NCBI RefSeq assembly: GCF_023238445.1
Contig: NZ_CP096658.1
Coordinates: forward strand, 62,001-126,000
Length of the DNA: 64,000 bases
Direction of reading: 5' to 3'
From: Halorussus gelatinilyticus
GTDB lineage: Archaea; Halobacteriota; Halobacteria; Halobacteriales; Haladaptataceae
Shown: positions 34,430 to 43,638 of the stretch, piece by piece
Position numbering within the stretch: position 1 is the first letter of the stretch
Layout: the number at the start of each line of letters is the position of its first letter
Position numbers and translations under genes: made by a program
The notes under the pieces: generated by a model
The model's database searches: none
What the model saw: only the letters and a program-made list of their open reading frames with translations
Told to the model about the DNA's origin: nothing

Positions 34430-35575
34430 TCAGGACAGCAGATTTCGCGCGATGACTTTCTTCTGAATCTCGGAGGTACCCTCGTAGATGGTCGTAATCT
34501 TCGAGTCCCGGTAGAGGCGTTCCACGTCGAAGTCGGTGGTGTAGCCGTAGCCGCCGTGAATCTGGACCGCCTCGTTGGTGATATCGACCGCGGCCTCGCT
34601 GGCGAAGTACTTCGCCATGCTGGCGGCCATCTCGACGTTCTCGTCGCTTCCGGTCTCCCTCGCTCGGTCGTCCTTCCGGGCGGCGTCGCGGGTCAGAAGC
34701 CGGGCGGCCGCCAGTTGGGTCTTCATGTCGGCCAACTTGTGCCGGATGGTCTGGATCTCCGCGATGGGTTCGTCGAACTGCTCGCGGTCTTGGGCGTACC
34801 CGACCGCCTCGTCCAGCGCGGACTGGGCGAGTCCGACCGACTGGCTGGCGATGCCGATGCGCCCGCCGGTCAGGATGTGGAACGCCGCCGAGAGGCCCTT
34901 CCCCTCCTCGGTCAAGCGGTTTTCGGCGGGGATGCGCACGTCGTCGAAAATCAGGCTCGTGGTGTCGCTCGCGCGAAGGCCCAGTTTGTCCTCCTTCTTG
35001 CCGACCTCCAAGCCGTCGGCGTCCTTCGGGACGACGAACTGGGTCACCGACCGGGGGTCCTCGCGGTCGGTCTTGGCGAAGAGGACGACGACGCCCGCGC
35101 GCTCGCCGTTGGTAATCCACTGCTTCTTGCCGTTTATCACGTACTCGTCGCCCTCCCGCTTCGCTTCGGTGGTCATCTCTGCAGGATTCGACCCGGCTTG
35201 GGGTTCCGAGAGCGCGAAGGCTCCGACGGGCCGGCCCTCGGCCATGTCGGGGAGCCAGCGCTCCTTCTGGTCCTCGTCGCCGAACTCGGCGATGCAGGAG
35301 GTGGCGAGGCTGTGGACCGAGAGCGCGGTCGCCACCGAGAGCATCCCGTACGCGACCTCCTCGTTGACGACGCTGTAGGTCAGGCGGTCCACGTCGAGAC
35401 CGCCGTACTCCTCGGGGACCGTCAGGCTGGTCATGTCGAGGTCGGCCAGGCCGTCCCACACGTCCTCGGGGAACGTCTGGTCTTCGTCGCACTCGGCCGC
35501 GGTCGGGCGAATCTCCTCGACCGCGAACTCCCGCACGACGTCGCGGATGGCGCGTTGCTCGTCGGAGAGGTTCAT
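34430..35575 (-). CDS. Acyl-CoA dehydrogenase (second copy)
   Basis: A 381-residue paralogue of the acyl-CoA dehydrogenase at 4848-5999, with the same length. It has FALSEPQAGSNPAEM, WITNGERAG and the C-terminal TIYEGTSEIQ, whose Glu is the usual catalytic base. The two copies differ at many positions (for example YEGTTEIQ against YEGTSEIQ), which suggests different chain-length or branched-chain preferences. No other beta-oxidation gene is adjacent. Confidence 0.92.
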   Translation of the reverse strand: MNLSDEQRAIRDVVREFAVEEIRPTAAECDEDQTFPEDVWDGLADLDMTSLTVPEEYGGLDVDRLTYSVVNEEVAYGMLSVATALSVHSLATSCIAEFGDEDQKERWLPDMAEGRPVGAFALSEPQAGSNPAEMTTEAKREGDEYVINGKKQWITNGERAGVVVLFAKTDREDPRSVTQFVVPKDADGLEVGKKEDKLGLRASDTTSLIFDDVRIPAENRLTEEGKGLSAAFHILTGGRIGIASQSVGLAQSALDEAVGYAQDREQFDEPIAEIQTIRHKLADMKTQLAAARLLTRDAARKDDRARETGSDENVEMAASMAKYFASEAAVDITNEAVQIHGGYGYTTDFDVERLYRDSKITTIYEGTSEIQKKVIARNLLS

Positions 35576-35665
35576 ACTGAGACGGTAGGCGACCGGGTGG
35601 AAAAAGTTGCCTGTTCCGGGTTCGGCCGCGAGCGCGGGTCGGCGGCGCGTCTCCGCAAGGGCCGC

Positions 35666-38600
35666 CTACTCGTCGGTCACGAACTCCACGCTCCGGAACT
35701 CTATGCGCGCGCCGCCCGACTCGCTCTCGGTCACGTCGTAGTCCCACCCGTAGACTTCGGCGAGTTCCCGGACGAAGGCGAGTCCGAGACCGGTACCGCC
35801 CTCGTCGCCCGCCGTCGTGAACCCGGCTTCGAACACGTCGTCGCGCTCGTCCTCGGAAATTCCGTTTCCGTCGTCGGCGACGTAGAAGCCCTTCGAGAGA
35901 CTGCCGACCCGGACCTCGGTCGCGTCGCCGTGCTGGACCGCGTTCTCGAACAGGTTCCGGAACAGGTGGCGCAGATACGTCTCGTCGGCCTCGACGACTT
36001 CGCCGACGGTCGCGTCGAGCGTCGTGTCGGGCGCGTCCACGCTCTTCCACGCCTCGCGGGCCGCCGCCGACAGCGCCAGCGAGTTGCCCGCACCGACCGC
36101 GTCCCGGCCGCGGGTCAGCACGAGCATCACGTCTATCATGTCCTCGATGCGGTCGAACGCCTCGGTGACGTACTCGACCGCCTCGGTCGCTCCGGCGTCG
36201 TCGGTCGGGAGCTGGCGGGTGTAAATCTGACCGATGGTGACGGGGTTGCGCAACTCGTGGGCGAGCATGCTGGCGAACGATTCGAGGCGCTCGTTGGACT
36301 CCTCTAGCTTCTCGACGGTCGCTTCGAGTTGGCTCTGGTACTCCCGGCGCTCGGTCACGTCCGTCAGCGTGACGACGCCGTACGTCACGTCGCCGCTGGC
36401 GTCCCGCACGGGCATCCCGTGGACCATGACGGTCCGTCGCTCGCCGTCGGCGCGCTCGATTTCGTATATCTTCGGCTCGGATAGCTCCTCGCCGCGGACG
36501 ACTCGGACCAGCGGGAACTCATCCGTCTCGACGGGTTCGCCGGTGTCCGCGTGCCATCCGCGGTACCGCTGGTGGTCGGCGACGCTCTCGACGTCGAACT
36601 CCTCGACGCCCCACAGTTCCTTGGCAGCCTCGTTCGACTCGGTGACGCGGCCGTCGCCGTCCGCGACCACGACGCCGACGGGGAGGACCTCGAAGAGGGT
36701 TTCGAGCTGTTTTCGGTGTTCGTCGCGCTCCAGTTCGGCGCGCTTGCGTTCGGTGATGTCGGTCAGCGCGCCGGGGAACCTGACCGGATTGCCCGCCTCG
36801 TCGCACTCGACGTGGCCGCGGGCGACCACCCAGCGAACGTCGCCGTCGGCGTTCCGGACGCGGTACTCCTCCTCGTACTCGTCACAGGCGTCCAGCGTGT
36901 CCTCGATGTGACGCTCGACGCGCTCGCGGTCGTCCTCGTGGATGGACGCGACCACGCGGTCGAGCGACACGCCCTCGCGGGCGGCCTCCGGGTCGATACC
37001 GAGCGTCCGGGCGAACGACGCGCCCGCGACGAACTCGTCGTCGGGGACGTGCCACTCCCACGTGCCGACGGCACCCGCCTCGGTCGCGGCCTCCAGTTGC
37101 GACTTGGCTTCCCGCAGGTAGCGCTCGCGCTCGCGCCGCTCGGTCACGTCCCGTCCGATGCCCGCAAGCACGCGCTCGCCGTCGGGGTCTTCGAGCGTGG
37201 ACGCGACGAACTCGTAGGGAATCCGGTCGCCGTCCTTCGTCCGTATCTCCGCCTCGACCTGCGCGTGTCCCGTCTCGAACCCGCGGCGTATCGCGTCGGC
37301 GATTTCCGCGCCGGACTCCTCGTCGAAGAACTCCAGCGCGTGCATCGACGTGACCTCCTCGGGCGGGTAGCCGGTCACCGCCGAGAGGGTGTCGTTCCAC
37401 CGCTGGAGGTCGCCCGACTCGTCGAAGATGTAGAACAGGTCGTCGATGGCGTCGAGGACCGCGTCGGTGTACTCCCGGTAGCGTTGGAGTTGTCGTTCGC
37501 GCTCCTTGCGCTCGGTGATGTCCTGGGCCATCGTCATTCCGGCGAACACGTCGCCGCCCTCGTCGGTGATGGGCACCGCGTGGAGAATCCACTCCCGCCC
37601 CGCGTAGGTGAGTTCGACCGACCGCTCTTCGCCGTCGAGCGCGGCCTCGAACGCGGGTTCGAGCGCGTCGGCGGTCGCCTCGTCCCACACCTCGCGGAAG
37701 CTCCGCCCTTCGAGGTCGTCGGGTTCGACGGGGATGTCAGCGAACCGACGTCCCGCCGCGAGCGTGTATTCGAGGTCGCGGTCGAACAGCGTCACGATGC
37801 CGTTCGGGAAGTACTCCGCGAGCGTCCGGTAGCGCCGCTCGCTCTCCTCGAGTCGGCGCTGGTACTCCTCGCGCTCGGTCACGTCTTGAGACATGCCCAG
37901 CGCGGCGAACACCTCGCCGTCGTCGTCCCGGACCGGCAGGAACTGGAACTGGTAGGTCTCGTCGCCGAGGGTCGCTTCGGCTCGCACCTGCTCGCCGTCG
38001 AGCGCGGCCTCGTAGCACGGGACCACCACGTCGGCCAGTTCGTCGGGCAACGCCTCGCGCAGGTAGCTCCCTTCGAGGTCGTCCCGCGTCACCCCCTCGA
38101 CCTCCGGGGTGCCGCCGAAGGTGACGTACCGGCGGTCCCGGTCCACCAGCGCGACCGCGCCGTTCGGGAAGTTCTCGACCAGCGTCCGGTAGCGCGAGCG
38201 GTACTCTTCGAGTTCGCGTTCGCGCTCCCGTCGCTCGGTCACGTCCCGGAAGTACACCGACAGGCCCGACTCGGAGGGGTAGGCGTGGACCTCGTACCAC
38301 GCTTCCAGCGGGGCGGGATAGTAGAACTCGAAGGAGGTCGGCTCTTGGGTTGCCATCGCCTCGCGGTACTCCTCGCCGAGCTTCGAGTCGGTCGCCCACT
38401 CGAACACCTCCCAGAAGTTCTCGCCGACCAGTCCCTCGCCCTGATAGTCGATGAGTTCCTCGGCGCGGTCGTTGACGTGCGTGAACTGCCACTCGTCGTC
38501 GAGCGCGTAGAAGGCGTCGGTGACGCGGCCGATTATCTCGGCGAGCTCGCTCTCCAGTTCGCGCTCGCGGCGCTTCATCTCGGTCACGTCCTCGCCGGTC

Positions 38601-39397
38601 GTGACCACTCGGACGACCTTGCCGTCCTCGATAATCGGCTCGGCGTTGACCGACAGCCACCGGCGCTCGCCGTCGAGGCGTTCGACCTGCAGAACGCGGT
38701 CGTAGACCGGTTCGCCCGTCTCCAGCACCTCCGCGAACGGGTGGTCCTCGACGGTGACCGGGCGACCCTCCTCGTCGTAGGTAGGCCTGTCGTCGGGGTC
38801 GTAGCCGTCGAGTTCGTCCTCCGGGATGCCGAGCAGGTCCGCGGCCCTGTCGTTGATGCGCGTGACCGCTCCGTCGGCGTCCAGCACCATCACGCCCACC
38901 GGACTGGCGTCCAGTACTTCCTCGGTCAGGTCGCGCTCGCGTTCGAGCTGTCGCTCGCGCTCGCCGAGTTCCCGCTCGGTCCGCACTCGCTCGGACACGT
39001 CCCGGATGACGCCGATGGTGCCGCGAAACTGGCCGTCTTCGACGAGGAGGTTCAGGCGGAGTTCGCACGGAACCCGGTCGCCGTCGGCGGTCTCGACCGT
39101 GAAATCGACGGTCTCCTGTCGGTCGTCGTCGGTCAACCGTCGCTCGATTTCGCGCTGGACGGTCGCCACATCGTCGGCGTCGAGAATCACCGAGACGTGT
39201 TCGCCGAGCAACTCCTCGCGGTCGTACCCCGAGAGCTCGGGTATCACGTCGTTGACCGCGACGAACCGGCCGTCGGCGTCGAGTTGGTAGATGCCGTCGT
39301 CTATCGCGTTCACCAGCGTCCGATATCGCTGGAGAGCGCCGTCCTCGTCCGCTCCCTCCCAAAATTCGTCGTTTGCGGCCCCGGCCCGCTCGCTCAT
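35666..39397 (-). CDS. Soluble sensor histidine kinase with eight PAS domains
   Basis: A 1243-residue cytoplasmic kinase without membrane helices. Eight PAS modules follow each other at roughly 20-145, 155-275, 280-390, 395-510, 515-630, 635-755, 765-885 and 890-1015, most closing with the DVTERxxRE motif. The HisKA domain has phospho-acceptor His1047 in LAHELRNP; the ATPase domain has FENAVQHG and AGDEGGTGLGLAF. PAS modules 3 and 5 resemble PAS modules 2 and 3 of the kinase at 9347-11308. There is no receiver domain and no response regulator nearby. The start at 39397 is supported by a TATA box; an in-frame TTG at 39412 is rejected. Confidence 0.93.
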   Translation of the reverse strand: MSERAGAANDEFWEGADEDGALQRYRTLVNAIDDGIYQLDADGRFVAVNDVIPELSGYDREELLGEHVSVILDADDVATVQREIERRLTDDDRQETVDFTVETADGDRVPCELRLNLLVEDGQFRGTIGVIRDVSERVRTERELGERERQLERERDLTEEVLDASPVGVMVLDADGAVTRINDRAADLLGIPEDELDGYDPDDRPTYDEEGRPVTVEDHPFAEVLETGEPVYDRVLQVERLDGERRWLSVNAEPIIEDGKVVRVVTTGEDVTEMKRRERELESELAEIIGRVTDAFYALDDEWQFTHVNDRAEELIDYQGEGLVGENFWEVFEWATDSKLGEEYREAMATQEPTSFEFYYPAPLEAWYEVHAYPSESGLSVYFRDVTERRERERELEEYRSRYRTLVENFPNGAVALVDRDRRYVTFGGTPEVEGVTRDDLEGSYLREALPDELADVVVPCYEAALDGEQVRAEATLGDETYQFQFLPVRDDDGEVFAALGMSQDVTEREEYQRRLEESERRYRTLAEYFPNGIVTLFDRDLEYTLAAGRRFADIPVEPDDLEGRSFREVWDEATADALEPAFEAALDGEERSVELTYAGREWILHAVPITDEGGDVFAGMTMAQDITERKERERQLQRYREYTDAVLDAIDDLFYIFDESGDLQRWNDTLSAVTGYPPEEVTSMHALEFFDEESGAEIADAIRRGFETGHAQVEAEIRTKDGDRIPYEFVASTLEDPDGERVLAGIGRDVTERRERERYLREAKSQLEAATEAGAVGTWEWHVPDDEFVAGASFARTLGIDPEAAREGVSLDRVVASIHEDDRERVERHIEDTLDACDEYEEEYRVRNADGDVRWVVARGHVECDEAGNPVRFPGALTDITERKRAELERDEHRKQLETLFEVLPVGVVVADGDGRVTESNEAAKELWGVEEFDVESVADHQRYRGWHADTGEPVETDEFPLVRVVRGEELSEPKIYEIERADGERRTVMVHGMPVRDASGDVTYGVVTLTDVTERREYQSQLEATVEKLEESNERLESFASMLAHELRNPVTIGQIYTRQLPTDDAGATEAVEYVTEAFDRIEDMIDVMLVLTRGRDAVGAGNSLALSAAAREAWKSVDAPDTTLDATVGEVVEADETYLRHLFRNLFENAVQHGDATEVRVGSLSKGFYVADDGNGISEDERDDVFEAGFTTAGDEGGTGLGLAFVRELAEVYGWDYDVTESESGGARIEFRSVEFVTDE

Positions 39398-39420
39398 ACC
39401 TGCGATACTCAATCGAGTGG

Positions 39421-39430
39421 ATTAAGTCTT
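39421..39430 (-). promoter_or_regulatory. TATA box of the eight-PAS kinase
   Basis: AAGACTTAAT on the minus strand, centred 27 bases from the ATG at 39397. Confidence 0.5.
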
Positions 39431-39538
39431 CGTTTAGTACCCAAACTGAAGCGAACCGGCACGAGCGTCCCTGACGAGGCCAATCTCGGTGAGGACGCCT
39501 CCGGCGGGGACGCTTCTGGCAGGGACGGTCTCGGCGAG

Positions 39539-39565
39539 GGCGGGACCGCCAACGGCGGGACCGCC
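39539..39565. repeat. Tandem GGCGGGACCGCC, two copies with 15-base period
   Basis: Two exact copies at 39539-39550 and 39554-39565; each is itself an interrupted palindrome. They lie in the 230-base region between the kinase promoter and the AlaX stop, followed by a T/A-rich stretch (39595-39620) that may end transcription of the AlaX gene. Confidence 0.45.
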
Positions 39566-39629
39566 CCGACCGCCGGACCGCGGGCATCCTTCAGCTAAAA
39601 ATATTGTCTAAAGGAATCTTTGTATGTGC

Positions 39630-40850
39630 TTACCGATTCCGAAGATAGCTCACGACCTCCTCCGGACTGGCGTCGAGACCGCCGCCCTGCGCGACCGTCG
39701 GACTGCCGCCGCCACCACCGCCGAACTCGCTCGTCACCTCGTCCACCACGTCGCCCGCGTCCGGGTCGCCCTCGGTCGCGGCGACGACGAACGTCGCGCC
39801 GTCGCTCCCGACGAGGACCACCGCGTCGGGCGAATTCGCGGCGGTCTCGCCGCTCGCCAGTTCGCGGGCGCGGTCGGCGACCTCGTTCGGGCCGAACGCC
39901 GAGACGGTGCCGACGACCCACTCGCCGCCGTCGCGCTCGACCGGACGCTCCCGGAGGTCGGCGAGGCGGGCGTCCAGAAGCTCCGCTTTGGCGTCCGCGA
40001 GGTCGGCCTCCAACTCCTCGACCTGCTGGCTGACGCGCTCGGCCGCCTCGGGGAGTTCGCTCACGCCCACGTCCAGCGTCCGGGCGGCCTCGCGCGCCGA
40101 CCGCACGTCGTCGGCGCGGCGGCGAATCGCGGTCGGGCCGACCGCGAACTCCACGCGGGTCAGCCCCTCGCCGGGGTTCGAGCGGTCAAGCACGGTGACG
40201 GGACCGATTTCGCTCGTGTCGCCGACGTGGGTCCCGCCGCAGGCCGCCCAGTCGAACCCCTCGACGGTGACGACCCGGACCGCGTCCGACTCGCTCATCA
40301 CTCCCTCCTCGGTCTTGGTGTTGAACGCGATTTCGTCGCGCTCGCGGGCTTCCGCCTCGGAAATCTCCTCCCACGAGACCGCGAGCGAGTCCCAGATAGC
40401 CCGGTTGGTGAGTCGCTCCAGTTCGGCCAGCGTCTCGTCGGTCACGTCCGTCGAAGTCGTGAAGTCCACCCGGACCTTCCGCTCGCCGATGTCGAACCCG
40501 CCGTAACCGAGGTCGTCCAGCACCTCGCGGCCCGCGCCGTAGAGGAGGTGGCTCGCGGTGTGAGCGCGCATGCAGTAGGTCCGGAACGCGTCGTCTATCT
40601 CCCCGCGGACCGTCTCGCCGACCGCGATACCCGATTCGGCCGCCGGGTCCGCGAGGCGGTGGACGATTTCGCCGTCGCGCCGTTGGACGTCCTCGACCGG
40701 GACGCCCCCGAGCGTCCCCCGGTCGGCCGGTTGGCCGCCGCTCTCGGCGTAGAAGTGGCTCTCGTCCAGCGTGACTTCCCGGCCGTCCACGGCCGCGACG
40801 GTCGCCTCGAAGCTCCGCACCTCCGGTTCCCGTGCCGCGAGTTGACTCAT
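39630..40850 (-). CDS. AlaX-type alanyl-tRNA editing protein (long form, with DHHA1 domain)
   Basis: A 406-residue trans-editing protein that removes Ser or Gly wrongly joined to tRNA-Ala. Zinc ligands of the editing domain are His97 and His101 (HTASH) and Cys203 and His207 (CGGTH). The N-terminal barrel contains FYAESGGQPADRGTL. The C-terminal DHHA1 domain ends in GGGGGGSPTVAQGGG, the glycine-rich motif of this domain. No synthetase catalytic domain is present. The ATG at 40850 is chosen because the sequence before it has no similarity. Confidence 0.92.
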   Translation of the reverse strand: MSQLAAREPEVRSFEATVAAVDGREVTLDESHFYAESGGQPADRGTLGGVPVEDVQRRDGEIVHRLADPAAESGIAVGETVRGEIDDAFRTYCMRAHTASHLLYGAGREVLDDLGYGGFDIGERKVRVDFTTSTDVTDETLAELERLTNRAIWDSLAVSWEEISEAEARERDEIAFNTKTEEGVMSESDAVRVVTVEGFDWAACGGTHVGDTSEIGPVTVLDRSNPGEGLTRVEFAVGPTAIRRRADDVRSAREAARTLDVGVSELPEAAERVSQQVEELEADLADAKAELLDARLADLRERPVERDGGEWVVGTVSAFGPNEVADRARELASGETAANSPDAVVLVGSDGATFVVAATEGDPDAGDVVDEVTSEFGGGGGGSPTVAQGGGLDASPEEVVSYLRNR

Positions 40851-40947
40851 ACCAGTCGGGAGTCGGCGCGGTGACAAAAGGCTCACGCTCCCGACGGTCG
40901 GGTCTCGCCGACTCGGCCGCGGCGTTCGGCACCGCGTCGCGGCCGAG

Positions 40948-41421
40948 TCACGCCGATTCGACCACCGCCAGCAGTTCGTCGTAGTCGGGTTCGTTCGTCG
41001 GGTCGTCGGCGACCCACCGGTAGGTCACGGTGCCCTCGTCGTCGAGGACGAAGACGGCGCGGTTGGCGATGCCGTGCAGACCCAACTCCTCGATGTCGAT
41101 TTCGAGGTCGTAGGCCCCGATTGCGTCCCCGGCCGTGTCGCTCACGAGGTCGAACTCCAGCCCCTGCGCTTCGCGGAACGCCCCGAGCGAGAACGGCGAG
41201 TCGGCGCTCACGCCGAGGACGGTCGCGCCGGCGTCCTCGAACTCGTCCAACCGGTCCTGCAACGCGACCATCTCCGAGGTACACGGCGGGGTGAACGCGC
41301 CGGGGAAGAAGGCCAGCACGACCGGCCCGTCGCCGAGTCGGTCCGCGAGGTCGAACGATTCGTGGTCGCTGGTGCCGAGCGTCGCCGAGAACGTCGGTGC
41401 GGAGTCGCCTTCGGTGAGCAT
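40948..41421 (-). CDS. Peroxiredoxin (AhpC/TSA family, 1-Cys type)
   Basis: A 157-residue thioredoxin-fold peroxidase. The peroxidatic Cys47 is in FTPPCTSEM; there is no other cysteine in the protein, so a partner thiol must resolve the sulphenate. The Arg and Thr of the active site are in place. It reduces hydrogen or organic peroxides. It stands alone between the AlaX gene and a membrane protein, with spacing that does not suggest an operon. Confidence 0.92.
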   Translation of the reverse strand: MLTEGDSAPTFSATLGTSDHESFDLADRLGDGPVVLAFFPGAFTPPCTSEMVALQDRLDEFEDAGATVLGVSADSPFSLGAFREAQGLEFDLVSDTAGDAIGAYDLEIDIEELGLHGIANRAVFVLDDEGTVTYRWVADDPTNEPDYDELLAVVESA

Positions 41422-41484
41422 GGACGGAGATTGGTCCGCCGACGGCGTAAGCGCCGTTCCGAACGAGTTCGGCTCCCTCGCGTT

Positions 41485-41919
41485 CTACGCCACGAGGTCG
41501 GCCTGCACTCGCGCCTTGAGGTAGTCGAGCGCGGCGATAGCGGCCGGGCCGGAGAGGCAGAACCCGGCCAACAGCGCCCGGTCGCGCGGCCCGAGGTCCA
41601 CCCCGAGCGCGGCCATCGACACGACGAACAGCGCGGCGGCCGCCGCGACCCCGCCGACGCGCCGACTCGCGCGCGTCCAGTCGAATCGCTTGGCCGGCCG
41701 CCACATGAGATTCTCGGCGGCGACCGCCAGACCGAGACCTTCGACCGCGCCGACGACCGCGTACGCGCCGGGCGGCAACGCCGGGAGCGGGTCCGGAAGC
41801 GCGACGACGGCGAGGACCGCGACGACGCCGAGCGCGCCCGCGACCCGACTCCGAATCGCACCGAGGAGCCGTGCTATCGCGGACGGTTCCTCGCGGAGGG
41901 AATCGCTGAGCTGATACAT
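41485..41919 (-). CDS. Hypothetical membrane protein
   Basis: A 144-residue protein with about four membrane helices (residues roughly 25-45, 50-65, 80-105 and 115-130), joined by short Arg/Asp-rich loops. No known domain. The ATG at 41919 (MYQLSDSL) fits the TTGATAAC element about 26 bases upstream; in-frame ATGs at 41937 and 41949 are alternatives. Downstream lies the peroxiredoxin gene on the same strand, 63 bases away. Confidence 0.6.
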   Translation of the reverse strand: MYQLSDSLREEPSAIARLLGAIRSRVAGALGVVAVLAVVALPDPLPALPPGAYAVVGAVEGLGLAVAAENLMWRPAKRFDWTRASRRVGGVAAAAALFVVSMAALGVDLGPRDRALLAGFCLSGPAAIAALDYLKARVQADLVA

Positions 41920-42006
41920 AGTCGTCGTTTCGACCATCGCCGTTATCAATCTTCTCGGCGACTAGAGGATTCTCGGGTGCAGAAAAGAGTAATTCTCGGG
42001 CAGGTG

Positions 42007-42042
42007 CGTCTGCGCTCGCACAGTCCTGCGCGAGCGCAGACG
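42007..42042. repeat. Inverted repeat, 13-bp arms, 10-base loop
   Basis: CGTCTGCGCTCGC (42007-42019) pairs perfectly with GCGAGCGCAGACG (42030-42042). It lies in the 245-base gap between two minus-strand genes, downstream of the aminotransferase stop and so possibly a terminator for it. A short tandem repeat (ATCGGCGTCGG twice, about 42080-42105) lies nearby. No gene is seen in the gap. Confidence 0.55.
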
Positions 42043-42164
42043 GCGCAATCCGTGGACCGCGAAGATTCGCGGGACGGGAATCGGCGTCGGAAATCGGCGT
42101 CGGGAATAGAGTCGGGAAGCAGAATCGAGGAGAGAGAGGCGACAGGAAGCGAAGGGCGAACGGT

Positions 42165-43496
42165 TCAGGCCACGTCCTCGACCGACGCACGGAACAGGTC
42201 GAAGGCGAGTTCGATTTCGCGCTCGGTCACGTCGAGCGGCGGCAGGAGTCGGAGCGTCTTGTAGCCACAGCCGAGGACGAGCAGGCCGCGCTTCAGGGCG
42301 GCCTTCACGACCGCCTCGCGGCGCTCCTTGGTGTCGAACTCCACCGCGAGCATCAGGCCGCGGCCGCGAACGTCGGTGACGTTCGGCAGATTGGCGTCTT
42401 CGAGCAGTTCGGTCATCTGGCGGCCGCGCTCGGTCGCGTTGGCGAGCAGGTCGTGCTCGTGGATGGCGTCGATGGTGAACACGCCCTGCATCGAGTCCAC
42501 GATTTTGCCCGCGCCCCACGTCGAGGAGAGTCGCGCCTTCTCCTTGGGGAAGAGGTCGGAGTTGGCGACCGTCGCGCCCGCCCGGAGACCCTTCGCGGAG
42601 GTGATGACGTCCGGTTCGAGGTCGAGGTGGTCGATACCCCACATCTCGCCGGTCCGGCCCATCCCGGCCTGAATCTCGTCGCTGATGACGGTCACGTCGA
42701 AGCGCTCCCGAATTGCCGCGAGGTCGGCGATAAAGCCGTCGTGGGGCACTCGGTAGCCGCCCTCGCCCTGCACGGGTTCGAGGATGAGGTAGGCGACCTC
42801 CTCGGGGTCGATGACACCCTGCTCGGGGTCGAGTTTGTCCGCGACGACGTTGCCGCCGGGACCGTCGGTCAGCCACTTCTCGCGGTAGTCCTCCTCGGTC
42901 GAGGGGTAGGGCACCGAGACGACGCCGCCGATTTCGGGGTAGCCCTTGCGGTGGTTGACCTTCGAGCGGTTGAGGCTGAGCGCGCCGAGCGTCCGACCGT
43001 GGAACGCGCCGTCGAAGGTGAACGCACGGCGGCCGCCCTGCGCGTAGCTGATCTTGATGGCGTTCTCGACCGCCTCAGCGCCGGAGTTCGAGAGGAACAC
43101 GGTGTCCAGATCGTAGTGGCTCGTGAGGTCGGTGAGTCGGTCCATCAACTGGGTCGGGCCGGGGAGTTCCGGCTCTTCGGGCGGCCAGCCGCCGGCGGCG
43201 TAGAAGTCCTGCCCCGCGATTTTCAACGGGTCGACGAGGTCGAACTCCTCGAACTTCTCCATGATTTTGGGGTTGTTGTACCCGAGCGGCGCGGACGCGA
43301 CGTGACTCGTGAAGTCCAGCAGGACGTTGCCGTCCACGTCGGTACAGAACGGCCCCTCGGCCGGTGCGGTGAAGTCCCACACGAAGTCGTAGACGTAGGT
43401 ACTCGGCGCGGAGAACTGGTGGTGGAAGTCGGCCCACTCCTCTGCTCGTTTTCCGGGCATGTCTTCAACCGTCGGTTCTGCGGTGTCTCTGTCCAT
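42165..43496 (-). CDS. Class-III pyridoxal-phosphate aminotransferase
   Basis: A 443-residue aminotransferase of the class-III (omega/GABA, acetylornithine) fold. The PLP lysine is in ITSAKGLRAG; EPVQGEGGYRVP and FDGAFHGRTLGALSLNRSK are conserved blocks, and SDEIQAGMGRTG carries the cofactor Asp. The long N-terminus (APLGYNNPKIMEKF and the WPPEEPELPGPTQL insertion) recalls lysine-6-aminotransferase-type members, but the substrate is not certain. The start at 43496 is fixed by a TATA box. Expression alone is likely. Confidence 0.88.
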   Translation of the reverse strand: MDRDTAEPTVEDMPGKRAEEWADFHHQFSAPSTYVYDFVWDFTAPAEGPFCTDVDGNVLLDFTSHVASAPLGYNNPKIMEKFEEFDLVDPLKIAGQDFYAAGGWPPEEPELPGPTQLMDRLTDLTSHYDLDTVFLSNSGAEAVENAIKISYAQGGRRAFTFDGAFHGRTLGALSLNRSKVNHRKGYPEIGGVVSVPYPSTEEDYREKWLTDGPGGNVVADKLDPEQGVIDPEEVAYLILEPVQGEGGYRVPHDGFIADLAAIRERFDVTVISDEIQAGMGRTGEMWGIDHLDLEPDVITSAKGLRAGATVANSDLFPKEKARLSSTWGAGKIVDSMQGVFTIDAIHEHDLLANATERGRQMTELLEDANLPNVTDVRGRGLMLAVEFDTKERREAVVKAALKRGLLVLGCGYKTLRLLPPLDVTEREIELAFDLFRASVEDVA

Positions 43497-43520
43497 GACA
43501 CGGGGTATGAAGGGGCACCC

Positions 43521-43530
43521 TTTAATTGAA
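43521..43530 (-). promoter_or_regulatory. TATA box of the aminotransferase gene
   Basis: TTCAATTAAA on the minus strand, centred 28 bases from the ATG at 43496. Confidence 0.55.
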
Positions 43531-43638
43531 TTGGTTTCTTCCGCTTCGGGCAAGACTTGCAACTGGTTCGAGTTTCCGACCGAAGTTAGACGGTCTCCCC
43601 CACCGTGGCAAAAATTACGGTGGCGGGACGACCGCGGA

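Noticed and set aside
36551-39598. A 1015-codon open frame antisense to the eight-PAS kinase
   Set aside because: It is a by-product of high GC and codon bias. The minus-strand protein has clear domains; the plus-strand translation has none.
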